In this document: positions 8,394-16,676 of the stretch, one piece after another | Numbering within the stretch: the first letter of the stretch is position 1 | Layout: every line of letters starts with the position of its first letter | NCBI GenBank assembly: GCA_026987025.1 | Contig: JALSNJ010000040.1 | Location: 80,451-144,450 of the forward strand | Reading direction: 5' to 3' | Source: Candidatus Aminicenantota bacterium | GTDB taxonomy: Bacteria; Acidobacteriota; Aminicenantia; S016-38 | DNA length: 64,000 nucleotides | Position numbers and translations under genes: made by a program | The notes under the pieces: model-generated | Database searches by the model: none | What the model saw: only the letters and a program-made list of their open reading frames with translations | What the model was told of the DNA's origin: nothing

Positions 8394-9715
8394 TAGTGGA
8401 GGACGACGCTCAATTTCTGGAAGTCCTGTCCCTGTTTTTCCAGACCAAAGGCTACAGGGTGGAGGGTTGTCTCAGCGCAGAGGAGGCTGTGAAAAAGTAT
8501 CATTGGGCGGATGTGGTCATAAGCGACATAAAGCTCCCTGGGGAGATGAACGGAATAGATCTGCTGGGGAGGATAAAGAAGTCTCACCCTGAAATCCCTG
8601 TTATTCTGATAACCGCCTACGCTTCTGTAGGGGATGCGGTGAGGGCTCTGAAAATGGGGGCCGAGGACTACATCCTGAAGCCCTTTGATTTAGAGACCCT
8701 GGAAATCGTCGTAAGGAAGGCCCTGGAGGCCAGTTCCCTTCGTCGGGAGGTGGAGGAACTCCGACGGGAACTGGAAGCGGTGTATCAAGAAAAAAAGTTG
8801 GTGGCCAAAAGTCCTGTTATGGAGAAGGTCATGGACCTGGTGAGGAAAATAGCCCCCAGCGATGTGAATGTTTTGATCACCGGAGAAAGCGGAACGGGAA
8901 AGACCCTCCTGGCCAGGATTATTCACGAGCTCAGCCCCAGGAGAAGGAGAAGGTTCGTTTCCGTGAACTGCGCTGCCATTCCAGAGACTCTGCTAGAGAG
9001 CGAGCTCTTTGGCCACGAAAGGGGGGCCTTCACCGGAGCAATTTCGGAAAAAAGAGGGCTTTTTGAAGTGGCCAGGGGAGGAACCCTCTTTCTGGACGAA
9101 ATCTCGGGTATGAGCCTTACCATGCAGGCAAAACTTTTATCCGCCATTCAGGAGAAGAAAATCCGCAGGGTAGGGGGGTACGATGAAATAGAGGTAGATG
9201 TCAGGATAATATCCGCCACCAATCAGGACATAGAAGAACTCGTAAAGAGGGGTAAATTCAGGGAGGACCTTTTTTATCGTCTGGATGTGGTCAGGATAGA
9301 ACTTCCTCCTTTAAGGGAAAGAAAACAGGACATTCCCCTCCTTGTTCAGCACTTCATAGAGGAGTTCAATCGGAAACACGGGCGCCATGTTCTCGGCGTG
9401 GACAAGGAAGCCCTGGTGGCCCTGGAGTCCTATAACTGGCCGGGGAACATAAGGGAGCTTCAGAATGTTATAGAGAGGGCGGTGGCCATACAAACCGGTC
9501 CTTACATAACCAAGGAAGACCTTCCTGAGAAGGTCCTGGAATGGAAGGAACTGGAGGAGGGATTTAACCTGGAGGAATACCTGGAGGGTGAAATGAGGAA
9601 GTTTATGAGAAGCGCCATGGTGAAGGCCAAAGGAGACAAAAGGAAGGCGGCGGAGCTTCTGGGAATTTCCTACAGGTCCTTCAGGTATTATTGGAAAAAG
9701 CTGGGTCTGGGATGA
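8378..9715 (+). CDS. pilR: Sigma-54-dependent response regulator PilR (NtrC family)
   Basis: Activates sigma-54 promoters, classically the pilin gene. Receiver domain at 1-120 has the acidic pocket (VEDDAQ) and phospho-acceptor in ISDIKLPG, with a later KPF lysine. The AAA+ domain (about 140-375) has Walker A GESGTGKT near 169, the sigma-54-contacting GAFTGA loop near 216, and Walker B FLDEI. A Fis-type helix-turn-helix ends the protein (KRKAAELLGIS). Full length at 445 residues. It overlaps the upstream kinase gene by 16 nt. The major pilin gene it might control is not in this window. Confidence 0.9.
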   Translation: MERILIVEDDAQFLEVLSLFFQTKGYRVEGCLSAEEAVKKYHWADVVISDIKLPGEMNGIDLLGRIKKSHPEIPVILITAYASVGDAVRALKMGAEDYILKPFDLETLEIVVRKALEASSLRREVEELRRELEAVYQEKKLVAKSPVMEKVMDLVRKIAPSDVNVLITGESGTGKTLLARIIHELSPRRRRRFVSVNCAAIPETLLESELFGHERGAFTGAISEKRGLFEVARGGTLFLDEISGMSLTMQAKLLSAIQEKKIRRVGGYDEIEVDVRIISATNQDIEELVKRGKFREDLFYRLDVVRIELPPLRERKQDIPLLVQHFIEEFNRKHGRHVLGVDKEALVALESYNWPGNIRELQNVIERAVAIQTGPYITKEDLPEKVLEWKELEEGFNLEEYLEGEMRKFMRSAMVKAKGDKRKAAELLGISYRSFRYYWKKLGLG

Positions 9716-10206
9716 AGGCCATATGGTTTATAGGCAATATTGAAACCACCCTTCTCCTCCACCTTTACCTGAAGGAAGCGGATGAGGTGGTCTTCTTGGA
9801 CCATGGCCGCTGGTCCCCGGAGGTTTACTCTTATTTAAGGGAGGCCGAAGAGTTCTTCGGCTTTTCCGCAAAAAGGCTGGATGTGGAGGCCGTCCCTCCG
9901 GAAAGCCTTAAGGACTGGTGTCTTTACCTGAGAAGGGAATTTCTCCTTCCTTATCTGGAAGGAGGAGGTTTTACCGTGGTTTACGAGCCTCTAAGGGAAG
10001 CTCGGCCCCTGGGTCAAAGGGTGGAAGAAAGATTTCCCCTGGAAGGTATGGGTGATTATGAAATATGGCTAAATATAAGAAAAAGGGGACTTCCCTTTTG
10101 TCCCCTTTACCTGAAGGGTTTTAAAAGGGTAAGCTGTGCTCCCAGGGGCGGCGGCGAAGGGGGAGAAGATTTCTCTTCAAGGCTATCTTCCATGGGTTAT
10201 CTATGA
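9712..10206 (+). CDS. PAPS-reductase/PP-loop-like protein with a lost PP-loop
   Basis: A 164-residue protein that aligns by eye with the phosphoadenosine phosphosulfate reductase fold. The first strand and helix (AIWFIGNIETTLLLHLYL) occupy the position of the SGGKDS PP-loop but read GNIETT. The following VVFLDHGRWSPEVYSYL matches the family's FxDTGxxxPETYxF strand. The C-terminal part (YEIWLNIRKRGLPFCPLY, then KGFKRVSCAP) matches the LPxxPLYxxGFxxxGC tail with one cysteine. ATP binding is therefore doubtful. It overlaps pilR (ATGA) and luxE-like (ATGA), tying it to both. The call rests on motif spacing only. Confidence 0.5.
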   Translation: MKAIWFIGNIETTLLLHLYLKEADEVVFLDHGRWSPEVYSYLREAEEFFGFSAKRLDVEAVPPESLKDWCLYLRREFLLPYLEGGGFTVVYEPLREARPLGQRVEERFPLEGMGDYEIWLNIRKRGLPFCPLYLKGFKRVSCAPRGGGEGGEDFSSRLSSMGYL

Positions 10207-11123
10207 AGGACCTTATAGGCAGGATAAAAAGGTACATACAGGAAGCGGAGGATTTTGACCCTGACCTGGCCATGGAGGTCGCCAATTTTCAACTTTTAAA
10301 CAATCCGGTTTACGGAAGGTTCGCCCGAAGGAAGGGGATAGGCAGGATAGGGAAGTTGGAGGAAATACCCTTTCTTCCGGTGGAGTTTTTCAAGTACGAA
10401 GAGGTTTTTTCCTGCGGCCTTCATGAGGGATATTTCCTCTCCAGCGGGACCGGGGGTGACAGGAGCAGGGTTTATTACAATCAGGAAAGTCTGGCCCTTT
10501 ACAGAGCCTCAGCCCTCAGGTCCTTTCCCTTCAAAGGGGAGCGGGTCTATTCCCTTATACCCCCTTTTCGTATTTTTCCCCGCTCGTCCCTTTCCTTTAT
10601 GCTCAGCCTTTTTCCCGGGGTCCAGTATTTAAACCTTTCTTATGAAATTTCTCCGGAGGAGGTTTTCAATGCCCTTTACGGAAGGGAAGGGGTTGTTTTT
10701 TCCACCTCCACCCAGCTCCTTCGCCTGATTCAATGGTTGAAGCGTAAGGAAAAAACCCTAATGGGGGAATTTAAGTGGATTGAAACGGGCGGATACAAGG
10801 GTCTTGGACTTAAATACCACCGTCGGAGCCTTCATCGGGAGGCTTCCTCTGTGATTCCGCAGGCCCAGTTCTGGAGCGAATACGGCATGGCGGAGCTTTT
10901 CTCTCAGTTTTATGCCCCTTCCCGGGAAGGATACAGGCCGCATCCCTACGCTGTGGTATTCACTAAGGGGAAAGGTCTTTTCAGGGTTTTTGATTTTGCC
11001 AACCTTTGCACCGTTTCAGCCCTGCTGGTTCCTGACATGGTGGAAGTGGAGGAGTCGGGGGCCTTCCATGTCCTCGGAAGAATTAGCGAAGAAGAGAGGG
11101 GTTGCGGATATGTCTTCCGGTGA
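10203..11123 (+). CDS. LuxE-like acyl-protein synthetase
   Basis: Adenylate-forming enzyme related to LuxE, which in luminous bacteria activates a fatty acid and passes it to the reductase LuxC. The 306 residues show IPFLPVEFFKYEEV, then the nucleotide-binding signature LSSGTGGDRS near residue 80, then ETGGYKG near 193, and WSEYGMAELFSQFY, which fits the A5-like motif of the superfamily. LuxC-like follows with a 14-nt overlap, so the acyl activation and reduction pair is intact. No luxAB luciferase is visible, so light emission is unlikely. The substrate may be a lipid or a surface-carbohydrate acyl group. Confidence 0.7.
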   Translation: MKDLIGRIKRYIQEAEDFDPDLAMEVANFQLLNNPVYGRFARRKGIGRIGKLEEIPFLPVEFFKYEEVFSCGLHEGYFLSSGTGGDRSRVYYNQESLALYRASALRSFPFKGERVYSLIPPFRIFPRSSLSFMLSLFPGVQYLNLSYEISPEEVFNALYGREGVVFSTSTQLLRLIQWLKRKEKTLMGEFKWIETGGYKGLGLKYHRRSLHREASSVIPQAQFWSEYGMAELFSQFYAPSREGYRPHPYAVVFTKGKGLFRVFDFANLCTVSALLVPDMVEVEESGAFHVLGRISEEERGCGYVFR

Positions 11124-12087
11124 AGTCCTCATTAAGTTTTCCGAGGCTGCCTTTAAAATTGCCGATATGCTGAAGCGGGGGGAAGAGGTTTCAGATAGGG
11201 GATATCAAAGGGAGCTTCTCCGGGATATTCTGGTTTATCTGGGGGAGGAGCTTTTGAAAATGGAGGTCCCCGTATTTAAGGGGCCTAAAAGGGTTTTAGT
11301 TCTTCTTCCCGCCAATGTGCCGGTGATTCCCTTTCAGATGGCGCCCCTTATGGAGTCCTATGGTTTTGAAGTGATTTTCAAAGTCCCCTCCTCGGAAAGG
11401 AAGTTTTACCGGATCCTCGGGGCGCTCACCGGATTCAAATTCGTGGAACTCGGCCACAGGGAGGCCATGGCTGCCGCAGGGGAGTTTGATTTTGTGGTGG
11501 GATTTGGAGGGGCGGGCCTGGGAAGGGCCTTGAGAAGCCTCAGGGTTCCCCACAGGTTTTTCGGCCCCAGATTTTCCATAGGCATCCTGGAGGAAGGAGA
11601 GGTTTTCCCCCTGCTTGTGGATGCCCTTTCCTTTGACGGAGAAGCGTGCCTGGCCCCAGTTTTGCTCTTCACGAAAAAAGCTGACTGGGAGGAAGTGGAG
11701 GAAGGTTTGAGGAAGGCTTCTTCTCTGAGGCCCCCGCAGGCAAGTTTCAACAGGTCTTCCTTTGAATATTACCGTGAATTTCTCCTCTATTACGCAGAAA
11801 AATGGAGTTTTTCTCCCACCGAGTCAGCCTTTCTTGTGAAAGAATTTCCGAGGCTAATTCCCCGGAGGAGCGTTTTTATCCTTCAGGCTGAAACAGAGGA
11901 AGAAATCATGGATTTTCTGGGTCAGAAGTCCATGGAGGTCCAGGCCATAATCTCCTCCCATCCCCACCCTTTTCTCATGGAGAAAACCTCGGCCTCTTTA
12001 AGGCTGCCCCCCTCCAGGTCCCAATTTCCCCCCTTAGGATGGTTTTTTCAGAAGGGGCTTGCCTTGGAAAACTTCTTCAGCCTTTGA
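11110..12087 (+). CDS. LuxC-like acyl-CoA/acyl-enzyme reductase
   Basis: Aldehyde-dehydrogenase-fold reductase of 325 residues, shorter than classical LuxC (about 480). Matching stretches are LLPANVPVIPFQMAPL, which resembles the GNVPxxP nucleotide region, FVVGFGGAGLGRAL, FGPRFSIGIL, and FDGEACLAPVLLF, where the cysteine (about residue 180) aligns with the catalytic Cys of the family's QxxCLSP motif. The C-terminus is reduced. ATG 11110 is chosen because GAGAGG lies about 10 nt upstream; an ATG at 11068 is an alternative. The gene overlaps luxE-like by 14 nt and meets the minus-strand methyltransferase tail to tail with an 11-nt overlap. Confidence 0.65.
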   Translation: MSSGEVLIKFSEAAFKIADMLKRGEEVSDRGYQRELLRDILVYLGEELLKMEVPVFKGPKRVLVLLPANVPVIPFQMAPLMESYGFEVIFKVPSSERKFYRILGALTGFKFVELGHREAMAAAGEFDFVVGFGGAGLGRALRSLRVPHRFFGPRFSIGILEEGEVFPLLVDALSFDGEACLAPVLLFTKKADWEEVEEGLRKASSLRPPQASFNRSSFEYYREFLLYYAEKWSFSPTESAFLVKEFPRLIPRRSVFILQAETEEEIMDFLGQKSMEVQAIISSHPHPFLMEKTSASLRLPPSRSQFPPLGWFFQKGLALENFFSL

Positions 12088-12778
12088 GAAGGTAAAGAAT
12101 TATGGCCGCTGCGGAAGCCACCCCCAAGGATTCCCCCCTCTGCATGGGAAGGGAGATTTTCCTGTCCATGAGCCTGAATATTTGAGGAGAAATACCCCTG
12201 GATTCGTTGCCGAAAACCACGGCGAAGGGGAGGGAAATTTTCTCAGGGGGCTGACCTGCTGAAGGGAAGGTTCCCACAATAGAAAATTTGCCCTTCCATC
12301 CCAGGATTTTTTCCCTCAGCTCCGTCCGAAACACGGGGATTTTCAGGGAGTATCCGGCGCTGGCCCTTACGGTTTTGGGTGAGAAAGGATGGGCAGAGAC
12401 GATGTCAGTATAGACCGCATCGTATCCCAAGCAATAGGCCGTCCTTAGAATGCTTCCCACATTGGTGGGGTCCTGAACCGTCTCCAGTACCACTATTTTT
12501 CTAAAATTCCCCTCCTCCCATGAAGGGGGCTCCACGAGAAGAAGCTCGCCGGGTGGAGTTTTAAGGGAGGAGAGCCTGGCCATGTTTTTTTCGCTGATAA
12601 AAATCGGCTTTATCCCCCTCCTTTCCGCCTCAGCCACAAGACTGGGTTCCTCTTTGGTCATAAACAGGTAGATGGGCCTAAGTCCCCACCTCAGGCTGTC
12701 CAGGACTAAATTTCTCCCCTCTAAGGGGACGGCTAACCTTTCCTTAAGGAGTTTCCTCGCCTCCCTTACGCTTTTCAC
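12077..12778 (-). CDS. RNA 2'-O-methyltransferase, SpoU/TrmH family
   Basis: Predicted SAM-dependent rRNA or tRNA ribose methyltransferase with the trefoil-knot SPOUT fold. The N-terminal part (about 1-80) resembles the SpoU substrate-binding domain. Knot motifs follow in order: VQDPTNVGSILRTAYCLG, GYDAVY, FSPKTVRASAGYSLKIPV, VFGNESRGIS, and the C-terminal ISLPMQRGESLGVASAAAIILY. Length is 233 residues from a GTG start that overlaps the stop of the upstream barrel gene (GTGA). The exact target nucleotide is unknown. Confidence 0.85.
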   Translation of the reverse strand: MKSVREARKLLKERLAVPLEGRNLVLDSLRWGLRPIYLFMTKEEPSLVAEAERRGIKPIFISEKNMARLSSLKTPPGELLLVEPPSWEEGNFRKIVVLETVQDPTNVGSILRTAYCLGYDAVYTDIVSAHPFSPKTVRASAGYSLKIPVFRTELREKILGWKGKFSIVGTFPSAGQPPEKISLPFAVVFGNESRGISPQIFRLMDRKISLPMQRGESLGVASAAAIILYLLKG

Positions 12779-13332
12779 TGGAATCTCAAAACGGCACCTA
12801 CGGTAACCGAGAAGGTAGTAAATTTCCCGGGGTCGGCGAACTCCTGATATTCCTCCAAGATGTCCATAACCCTGAGGAGCCTTGCCTCTCCCCATACGCC
12901 TATGGACGAGAGCATGGCCTTGGCACCTATACCCACGGTGAAGTGCTTTCCATCGGGGGCGTATTGATGGTTCCCGGTAAACTTGGTCTTACCGTAGGTG
13001 GCGGAAAGATATGGAGCTATCAGGCCACTGCCGTGGATAAAGACCCCAAGTCCGTAATTTACGAATTTGTCTGAGAAGTCCAAATCAAGGTGCCTCACCT
13101 TGTCAATGGCGTTGCTCTCCAGAGAATTGGCGAAATAATAGGCTTCCACCCCCAGCAGGGTCGTTGACATTTGAACCCTTATTCCGTAATTGGCTCCGGA
13201 AGAAAGTTTGATGTTGAAGAGGTTGCTGTCAAGAACCTGGGAGCCTTTCACCACCCCCACCCCTGGCATTAAGTCAAAGCTTACCGCTAAACCCATAAAA
13301 GCGAAAAGGAGAAAACCCGCAATTTTTCTCAT
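12775..13332 (-). CDS. Exported small outer-membrane beta-barrel protein
   Basis: A 185-residue protein with a clear signal peptide (MRKIAGFLLFAFMGLAVSF) and amphipathic strands (NYGIRVQMSTTLLGVEAYYF, VNYGLGVFIHGSGL, FTTFSVTVGAVLRF) ending in F-Q, typical of an outer-membrane barrel. The ATG at 13332 is chosen because it follows the strong Shine-Dalgarno GGAGGTGAT and begins the signal peptide. It is divergent from the GWxTD gene, 28 nt apart, and co-transcribed with the methyltransferase. Function unknown. Confidence 0.65.
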   Translation of the reverse strand: MRKIAGFLLFAFMGLAVSFDLMPGVGVVKGSQVLDSNLFNIKLSSGANYGIRVQMSTTLLGVEAYYFANSLESNAIDKVRHLDLDFSDKFVNYGLGVFIHGSGLIAPYLSATYGKTKFTGNHQYAPDGKHFTVGIGAKAMLSSIGVWGEARLLRVMDILEEYQEFADPGKFTTFSVTVGAVLRFQ

Positions 13333-13354
13333 AATCACCTCCTTCTGATAAAAT
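13326..13354 (+). promoter_or_regulatory. Predicted leaderless promoter of the GWxTD gene
   Basis: TTCTCA (13326-13331), 17-bp spacer, then an extended -10 TGA-TAAAAT (TAAAAT at 13349-13354). The ATG at 13361 is 6 nt downstream with no ribosome-binding site. The element overlaps the Shine-Dalgarno and start codon of the divergent barrel gene, so the two transcripts may interfere. Confidence 0.5.
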
Positions 13355-13360
13355 ATTAGC

Positions 13361-15400
13361 ATGAAGAAGCAGGCGAGGAAAATACTTGTTCTGATTTTGC
13401 TGAGCCTTTTTGTCTTCCCTTCCAAGGAAGAAAGGTTAATAAGGGAACTTCCCCCTAAGTATCAGAAATGGTTAGAGCTGGTCTGGTGGGTTATCACCCC
13501 CAAGGAGAAGGAGGTTTTCCTGAAGCTAAAGAACAATCGGGAGAGGGATATCTTTATAAAGGCTTTCTGGAGGGTCAGGGACCCCAACCCGGCCACTCCC
13601 AGGAACGAGTTCAGGGAAGAACTTATAAGGAGGTTCAATTACGCCAACAAGTACTTAGGCATAGACTCCCCCAAGCCGGGCTGGAAGACCGACCGGGGAA
13701 GGATTTACATCCTTCTGGGTAAGCCCGTGAGCATAGAGAGATATTATATGAGCCAGGTGCTCGTTCCTACGGAGGTCTGGTATTATTACGGGCAGGGCAA
13801 GCCCGGACTTCCCCCTCATTTTGCCATTGTCTTCTTCAAGAGGAACGGCATGGGGGAGTTCAAACTTTACGATCCCCTTTCCGACGGTCCATACGCCCTG
13901 CTCTTAAAAACCACCAATACCATGGACCTGAACCCCACCGATTACGAGCAGCTTTACGAGTATCTGAAGGAAAATGCCCCGGCCATAGCGGATGTGGCCC
14001 TTTCCCTGGTACCCGGGACCATACCCTACAATTATCAGCCCTCTCCCCAGGCTGCATCCATAATAGCCAATGTTCTTTCGCTTCCCGAAAAGGAATTTGA
14101 TACCTCCTATGCCGAGGACTTCCTGAAATACAAAGGAATTGTGGACATAGATTACAGCCTTAATTACATCAGGGCGGATTTTCTGGTTTATGTGCTGAAG
14201 GACATTAATCTTGGGATAAACTTTATCCATTACTCCATACAACCGTCCTCTGTAACCTTTCAAAAGGAGGGCAGAAAGTACTTGGCAGCCTTTGAGGTGG
14301 ATGTGATAATAAAGGATTCGGATGAGAAAGTCCTCGCCCAATTTAAGAATAACTATACCTTGGAGGTAAACGAAGAACAGCTGGGAGCTGTAAAAGACGG
14401 TGGTCTTGCCCTTCAGGGGGAGGTTCCCGTAGCCGAAGGAACCCACGAAATAGTTATTCTGCTGAAAAACACCGTATCCAAGGAGTTTTCCTATTGGGAT
14501 AGAAAGGTGGAGGTTCCTTCGCCCGATAGTTTTTACATAGGCAAACCACTTATTTCTTATAGAACTTCCCCCTTTAAGCTTTATGCTTTGAAACCGTTCA
14601 CCCTGGCCAACCTTTACTATTACATGGACGCCAAGAAGGCCTTTACCCCTAAAGACAAAATAAATTATGCGATTCAGGTGTGGGGTCTGCCCAGGGAATT
14701 GTGGGAGAAGGAGAGGCTGGAGGTTATTCTCCGCAGCGAGGAGCAGGAATGGGTTCTGAAGAAACTTAAGCTTTCCTCCATGCCCTACCGCCGCGACTTC
14801 CTAATAACAGGTACCATAGAGGAAAAACTTCCCTCCGACGAATATGTGCTCTTCGCCAGGATAGGAGATGTCAAGTCCCAGGAGGCTGAGTTCATGGTCA
14901 GTCCCCTCTCCTCCATTTCCAGGCCCTCGGTGATTACCAAGAATCTCCCTCTGGAAAGAAAGTTTTTGGTTTACTATGCCCTGGGCTCTCAGTACACAAG
15001 GCTCGGGTCCTACGGGAAGGCCATAGAGTTTCTGGAAAGGGCACTGAAGGAGAAGCGCGACATGAAGGAGGCGGCGGTGGAGCTGGCTAAGGCTTACTTG
15101 GTAAAAAGAATGCCCCGGAAGGCCCTGGAGTCCCTTTCCGGATTTGAGGAGAAGGGGGAGCCGGAGATCCTATTTTACAAAGGGAAGGCCTACGAACTCA
15201 TGGGTGACTGCGAAAGGGCCATATCCTACTACAGGAGGTCCGTGCTTATTTACGACAGCGACACAAGGGTTCTTAATTCCTTGGGAATTTGTTATCTCAA
15301 ACTTGGAAAGAAAAGGGAAGCTAAGAAGGCCCTGGAGGCTTCCCTTAAAATAAATCCCAACCAGCCTTCCATAAAGGAGATTTATGGGAGAATAAAATGA
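13361..15400 (+). CDS. GWxTD domain protein with C-terminal TPR repeats
   Basis: An exported 679-residue protein of unknown biochemical role. The N-terminus has a short hydrophobic signal (ILVLILLSLFVFPS). The GWxTD domain (about residues 25-190) includes FWRVRDPNPATPRNEFREE and the eponymous GWKTDRGRIYILLG near residue 107. A long beta-rich middle region (about 190-520) lacks recognised motifs. The C-terminus (about 545-679) carries at least three TPR-like repeats (YGKAIEFLERAL, CERAISYYRRS, KREAKKALEASLKINPNQP). Family members are common in Acidobacteriota and relatives. It overlaps the Mth938-like gene by 4 nt. Confidence 0.8.
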   Translation: MKKQARKILVLILLSLFVFPSKEERLIRELPPKYQKWLELVWWVITPKEKEVFLKLKNNRERDIFIKAFWRVRDPNPATPRNEFREELIRRFNYANKYLGIDSPKPGWKTDRGRIYILLGKPVSIERYYMSQVLVPTEVWYYYGQGKPGLPPHFAIVFFKRNGMGEFKLYDPLSDGPYALLLKTTNTMDLNPTDYEQLYEYLKENAPAIADVALSLVPGTIPYNYQPSPQAASIIANVLSLPEKEFDTSYAEDFLKYKGIVDIDYSLNYIRADFLVYVLKDINLGINFIHYSIQPSSVTFQKEGRKYLAAFEVDVIIKDSDEKVLAQFKNNYTLEVNEEQLGAVKDGGLALQGEVPVAEGTHEIVILLKNTVSKEFSYWDRKVEVPSPDSFYIGKPLISYRTSPFKLYALKPFTLANLYYYMDAKKAFTPKDKINYAIQVWGLPRELWEKERLEVILRSEEQEWVLKKLKLSSMPYRRDFLITGTIEEKLPSDEYVLFARIGDVKSQEAEFMVSPLSSISRPSVITKNLPLERKFLVYYALGSQYTRLGSYGKAIEFLERALKEKRDMKEAAVELAKAYLVKRMPRKALESLSGFEEKGEPEILFYKGKAYELMGDCERAISYYRRSVLIYDSDTRVLNSLGICYLKLGKKREAKKALEASLKINPNQPSIKEIYGRIK

Positions 15401-15741
15401 GAATAGAAAAATACCGCTTTGGGAAAATGGTAATAGATGGAAAGGAATTCACTAAGGACCTGAAAATACTCCCCCCTACCATAGCCGAAAACTGGTGGAG
15501 GAGGGAAGGACACAAACTTCATTTAGAAGATATACAGGACATCCTCCAATACAATCCCGAGGTTCTGGTGGTTGGAACCGGAGCCTATGGGTTTATGAAG
15601 GTGCTTCCTGAAGTGGAGGAGGAGTTACGCAGAAGGGAGATACACCTTATAGCGGAAAAAACTTCCAGGGCGGTGGAGATTTTCAACCAGCTTCACGGTG
15701 AAGGCAAGAAGGTTTGTGCTGCCTTTCATCTGACCTGCTGA
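15397..15741 (+). CDS. Mth938-like domain protein
   Basis: A 114-residue single-domain protein of the Mth938/NDUFAF3 fold. Signs are the opening YRFGKMVIDGKEFTKDLKIL, the middle WWRREGHKLHLEDI, then PEVLVVGTGAYGFMKVLPE and the end VEIFNQLHGEGKKVCAAFHLTC. In eukaryotes a relative is a complex I assembly factor, but the bacterial role is unknown. It is translationally coupled to the GWxTD gene (ATGA) and converges with the transporter pseudogene with a 16-nt overlap. Confidence 0.8.
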   Translation: MRIEKYRFGKMVIDGKEFTKDLKILPPTIAENWWRREGHKLHLEDIQDILQYNPEVLVVGTGAYGFMKVLPEVEEELRRREIHLIAEKTSRAVEIFNQLHGEGKKVCAAFHLTC

Positions 15742-16601
15742 GGGTTCTCTCCGGGGCTTATTTGGGCCATAACCATCCCTGCGAGCATGAGAATGCATCC
15801 GCCTATCTCCCTGGGGGTAAGGAGCTCCCTTAGGAACAACCATCCACCCAGGACGGCGAAGACAGACTCGCTGCTCATGATGATAGCCGCCGGAGCAGGA
15901 GGGGTTTTCTTCTGGGCCACCACCTGTATGGTGTAGGCAACGCCGGCAGAAAAAACTCCGGCTTAGACCACGGGAAGCCATCCCTTAAGTACTGCAGAAA
16001 CAGAGGGATTCTCCGTTAGGAATCCGGCAACTGTGCTAAGCAAGGATACGGTCAAAAATTCCACCGTGGCCAGTTTTATAGGATTGAGATTTGGAGAGAA
16101 ATGTCCGATTATATGGATTTGAAAAGCCCAGAAGAAGGCGCTTATTAAAACCAGCAGATCTCCCTTTCCCATCCGGAGGGAAGAGGTCATGCTCAGGAGA
16201 TAAAGCCCTGCGGTAGCCAGGGCCGCTGCTAACCAGATCAAGGGTCGGGTGGGTTTTCCTAAGAGAAGCCCCAGGAGCGGAACCAGGATTACATAAAGCC
16301 CTGTTATAAACCCGGCCTTGCCTGCGGTGGTGTATAGTAGGCCGAATTGCTGGAAGGAAACCCCGAGGAAAATGGCAAGACCGGCCAGGGTGCCTCCCGA
16401 CAGTAGCCTTTTAAAGGGCTGAGGTTTACCTTCTTTCACAATGTTTAAAAAGGGGAGAATAGATATAGCTCCCAGGGCAAACCTAATTCCATTGAAGGTG
16501 AAGGGTCCCATAAACTTCATGGCTTCTTTTTGAGCCACGAAGGCGAATCCCCAGATGGCAGCTCCTAAAAGGAGTAGGTAGCTTGCCTGCCTCTGCGTCA
16601 T
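15726..16601 (-). pseudogene. EamA/DMT-family transporter interrupted by an in-frame stop
   Basis: Two EamA repeats with about ten membrane helices are encoded in one continuous frame. After WLPVV a TAA codon (15963-15965) interrupts the frame, and coding continues in the same frame with AGVFSAGVAYTIQVVAQKKT through MSSESVFAVLGGWLFL and the tail GGCILMLAGMVMAQ. In relatives the position before AGVF.. is usually tyrosine (LYxGVxxTxxAY), so a single TAC or TAT to TAA change explains it. Either the gene is recently dead, the stop is read through, or it is a sequencing error. Without the stop the product would be about 291 residues. Confidence 0.8.
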
Positions 16602-16607
16602 GGGTAA

Positions 16608-16616
16608 ATTCTACCA
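16608..16616 (-). promoter_or_regulatory. Extended -10 element, leaderless start of the EamA gene
   Basis: On the minus strand TGG-TAGAAT (hexamer at 16608-16613) is followed 6 nt later by the ATG at 16601. No Shine-Dalgarno sequence and no clear -35 box are present. Confidence 0.4.
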
Positions 16617-16633
16617 GAAAACATTTAACATTT

Positions 16634-16649
16634 AGGGACAGGTCCAAAT
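16634..16649 (+). repeat. Left inverted repeat of the Y1 element
   Basis: Sequence AGGGACAGGTCCAAAT. It contains the small palindrome GGAC-AG-GTCC, as expected of a REP-type hairpin. It matches the reverse complement of 17757-17772 at 15 of 16 positions. Confidence 0.7.
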
Positions 16650-16676
16650 ATGATAAAATCTCCTTGGGAGGAGGAC

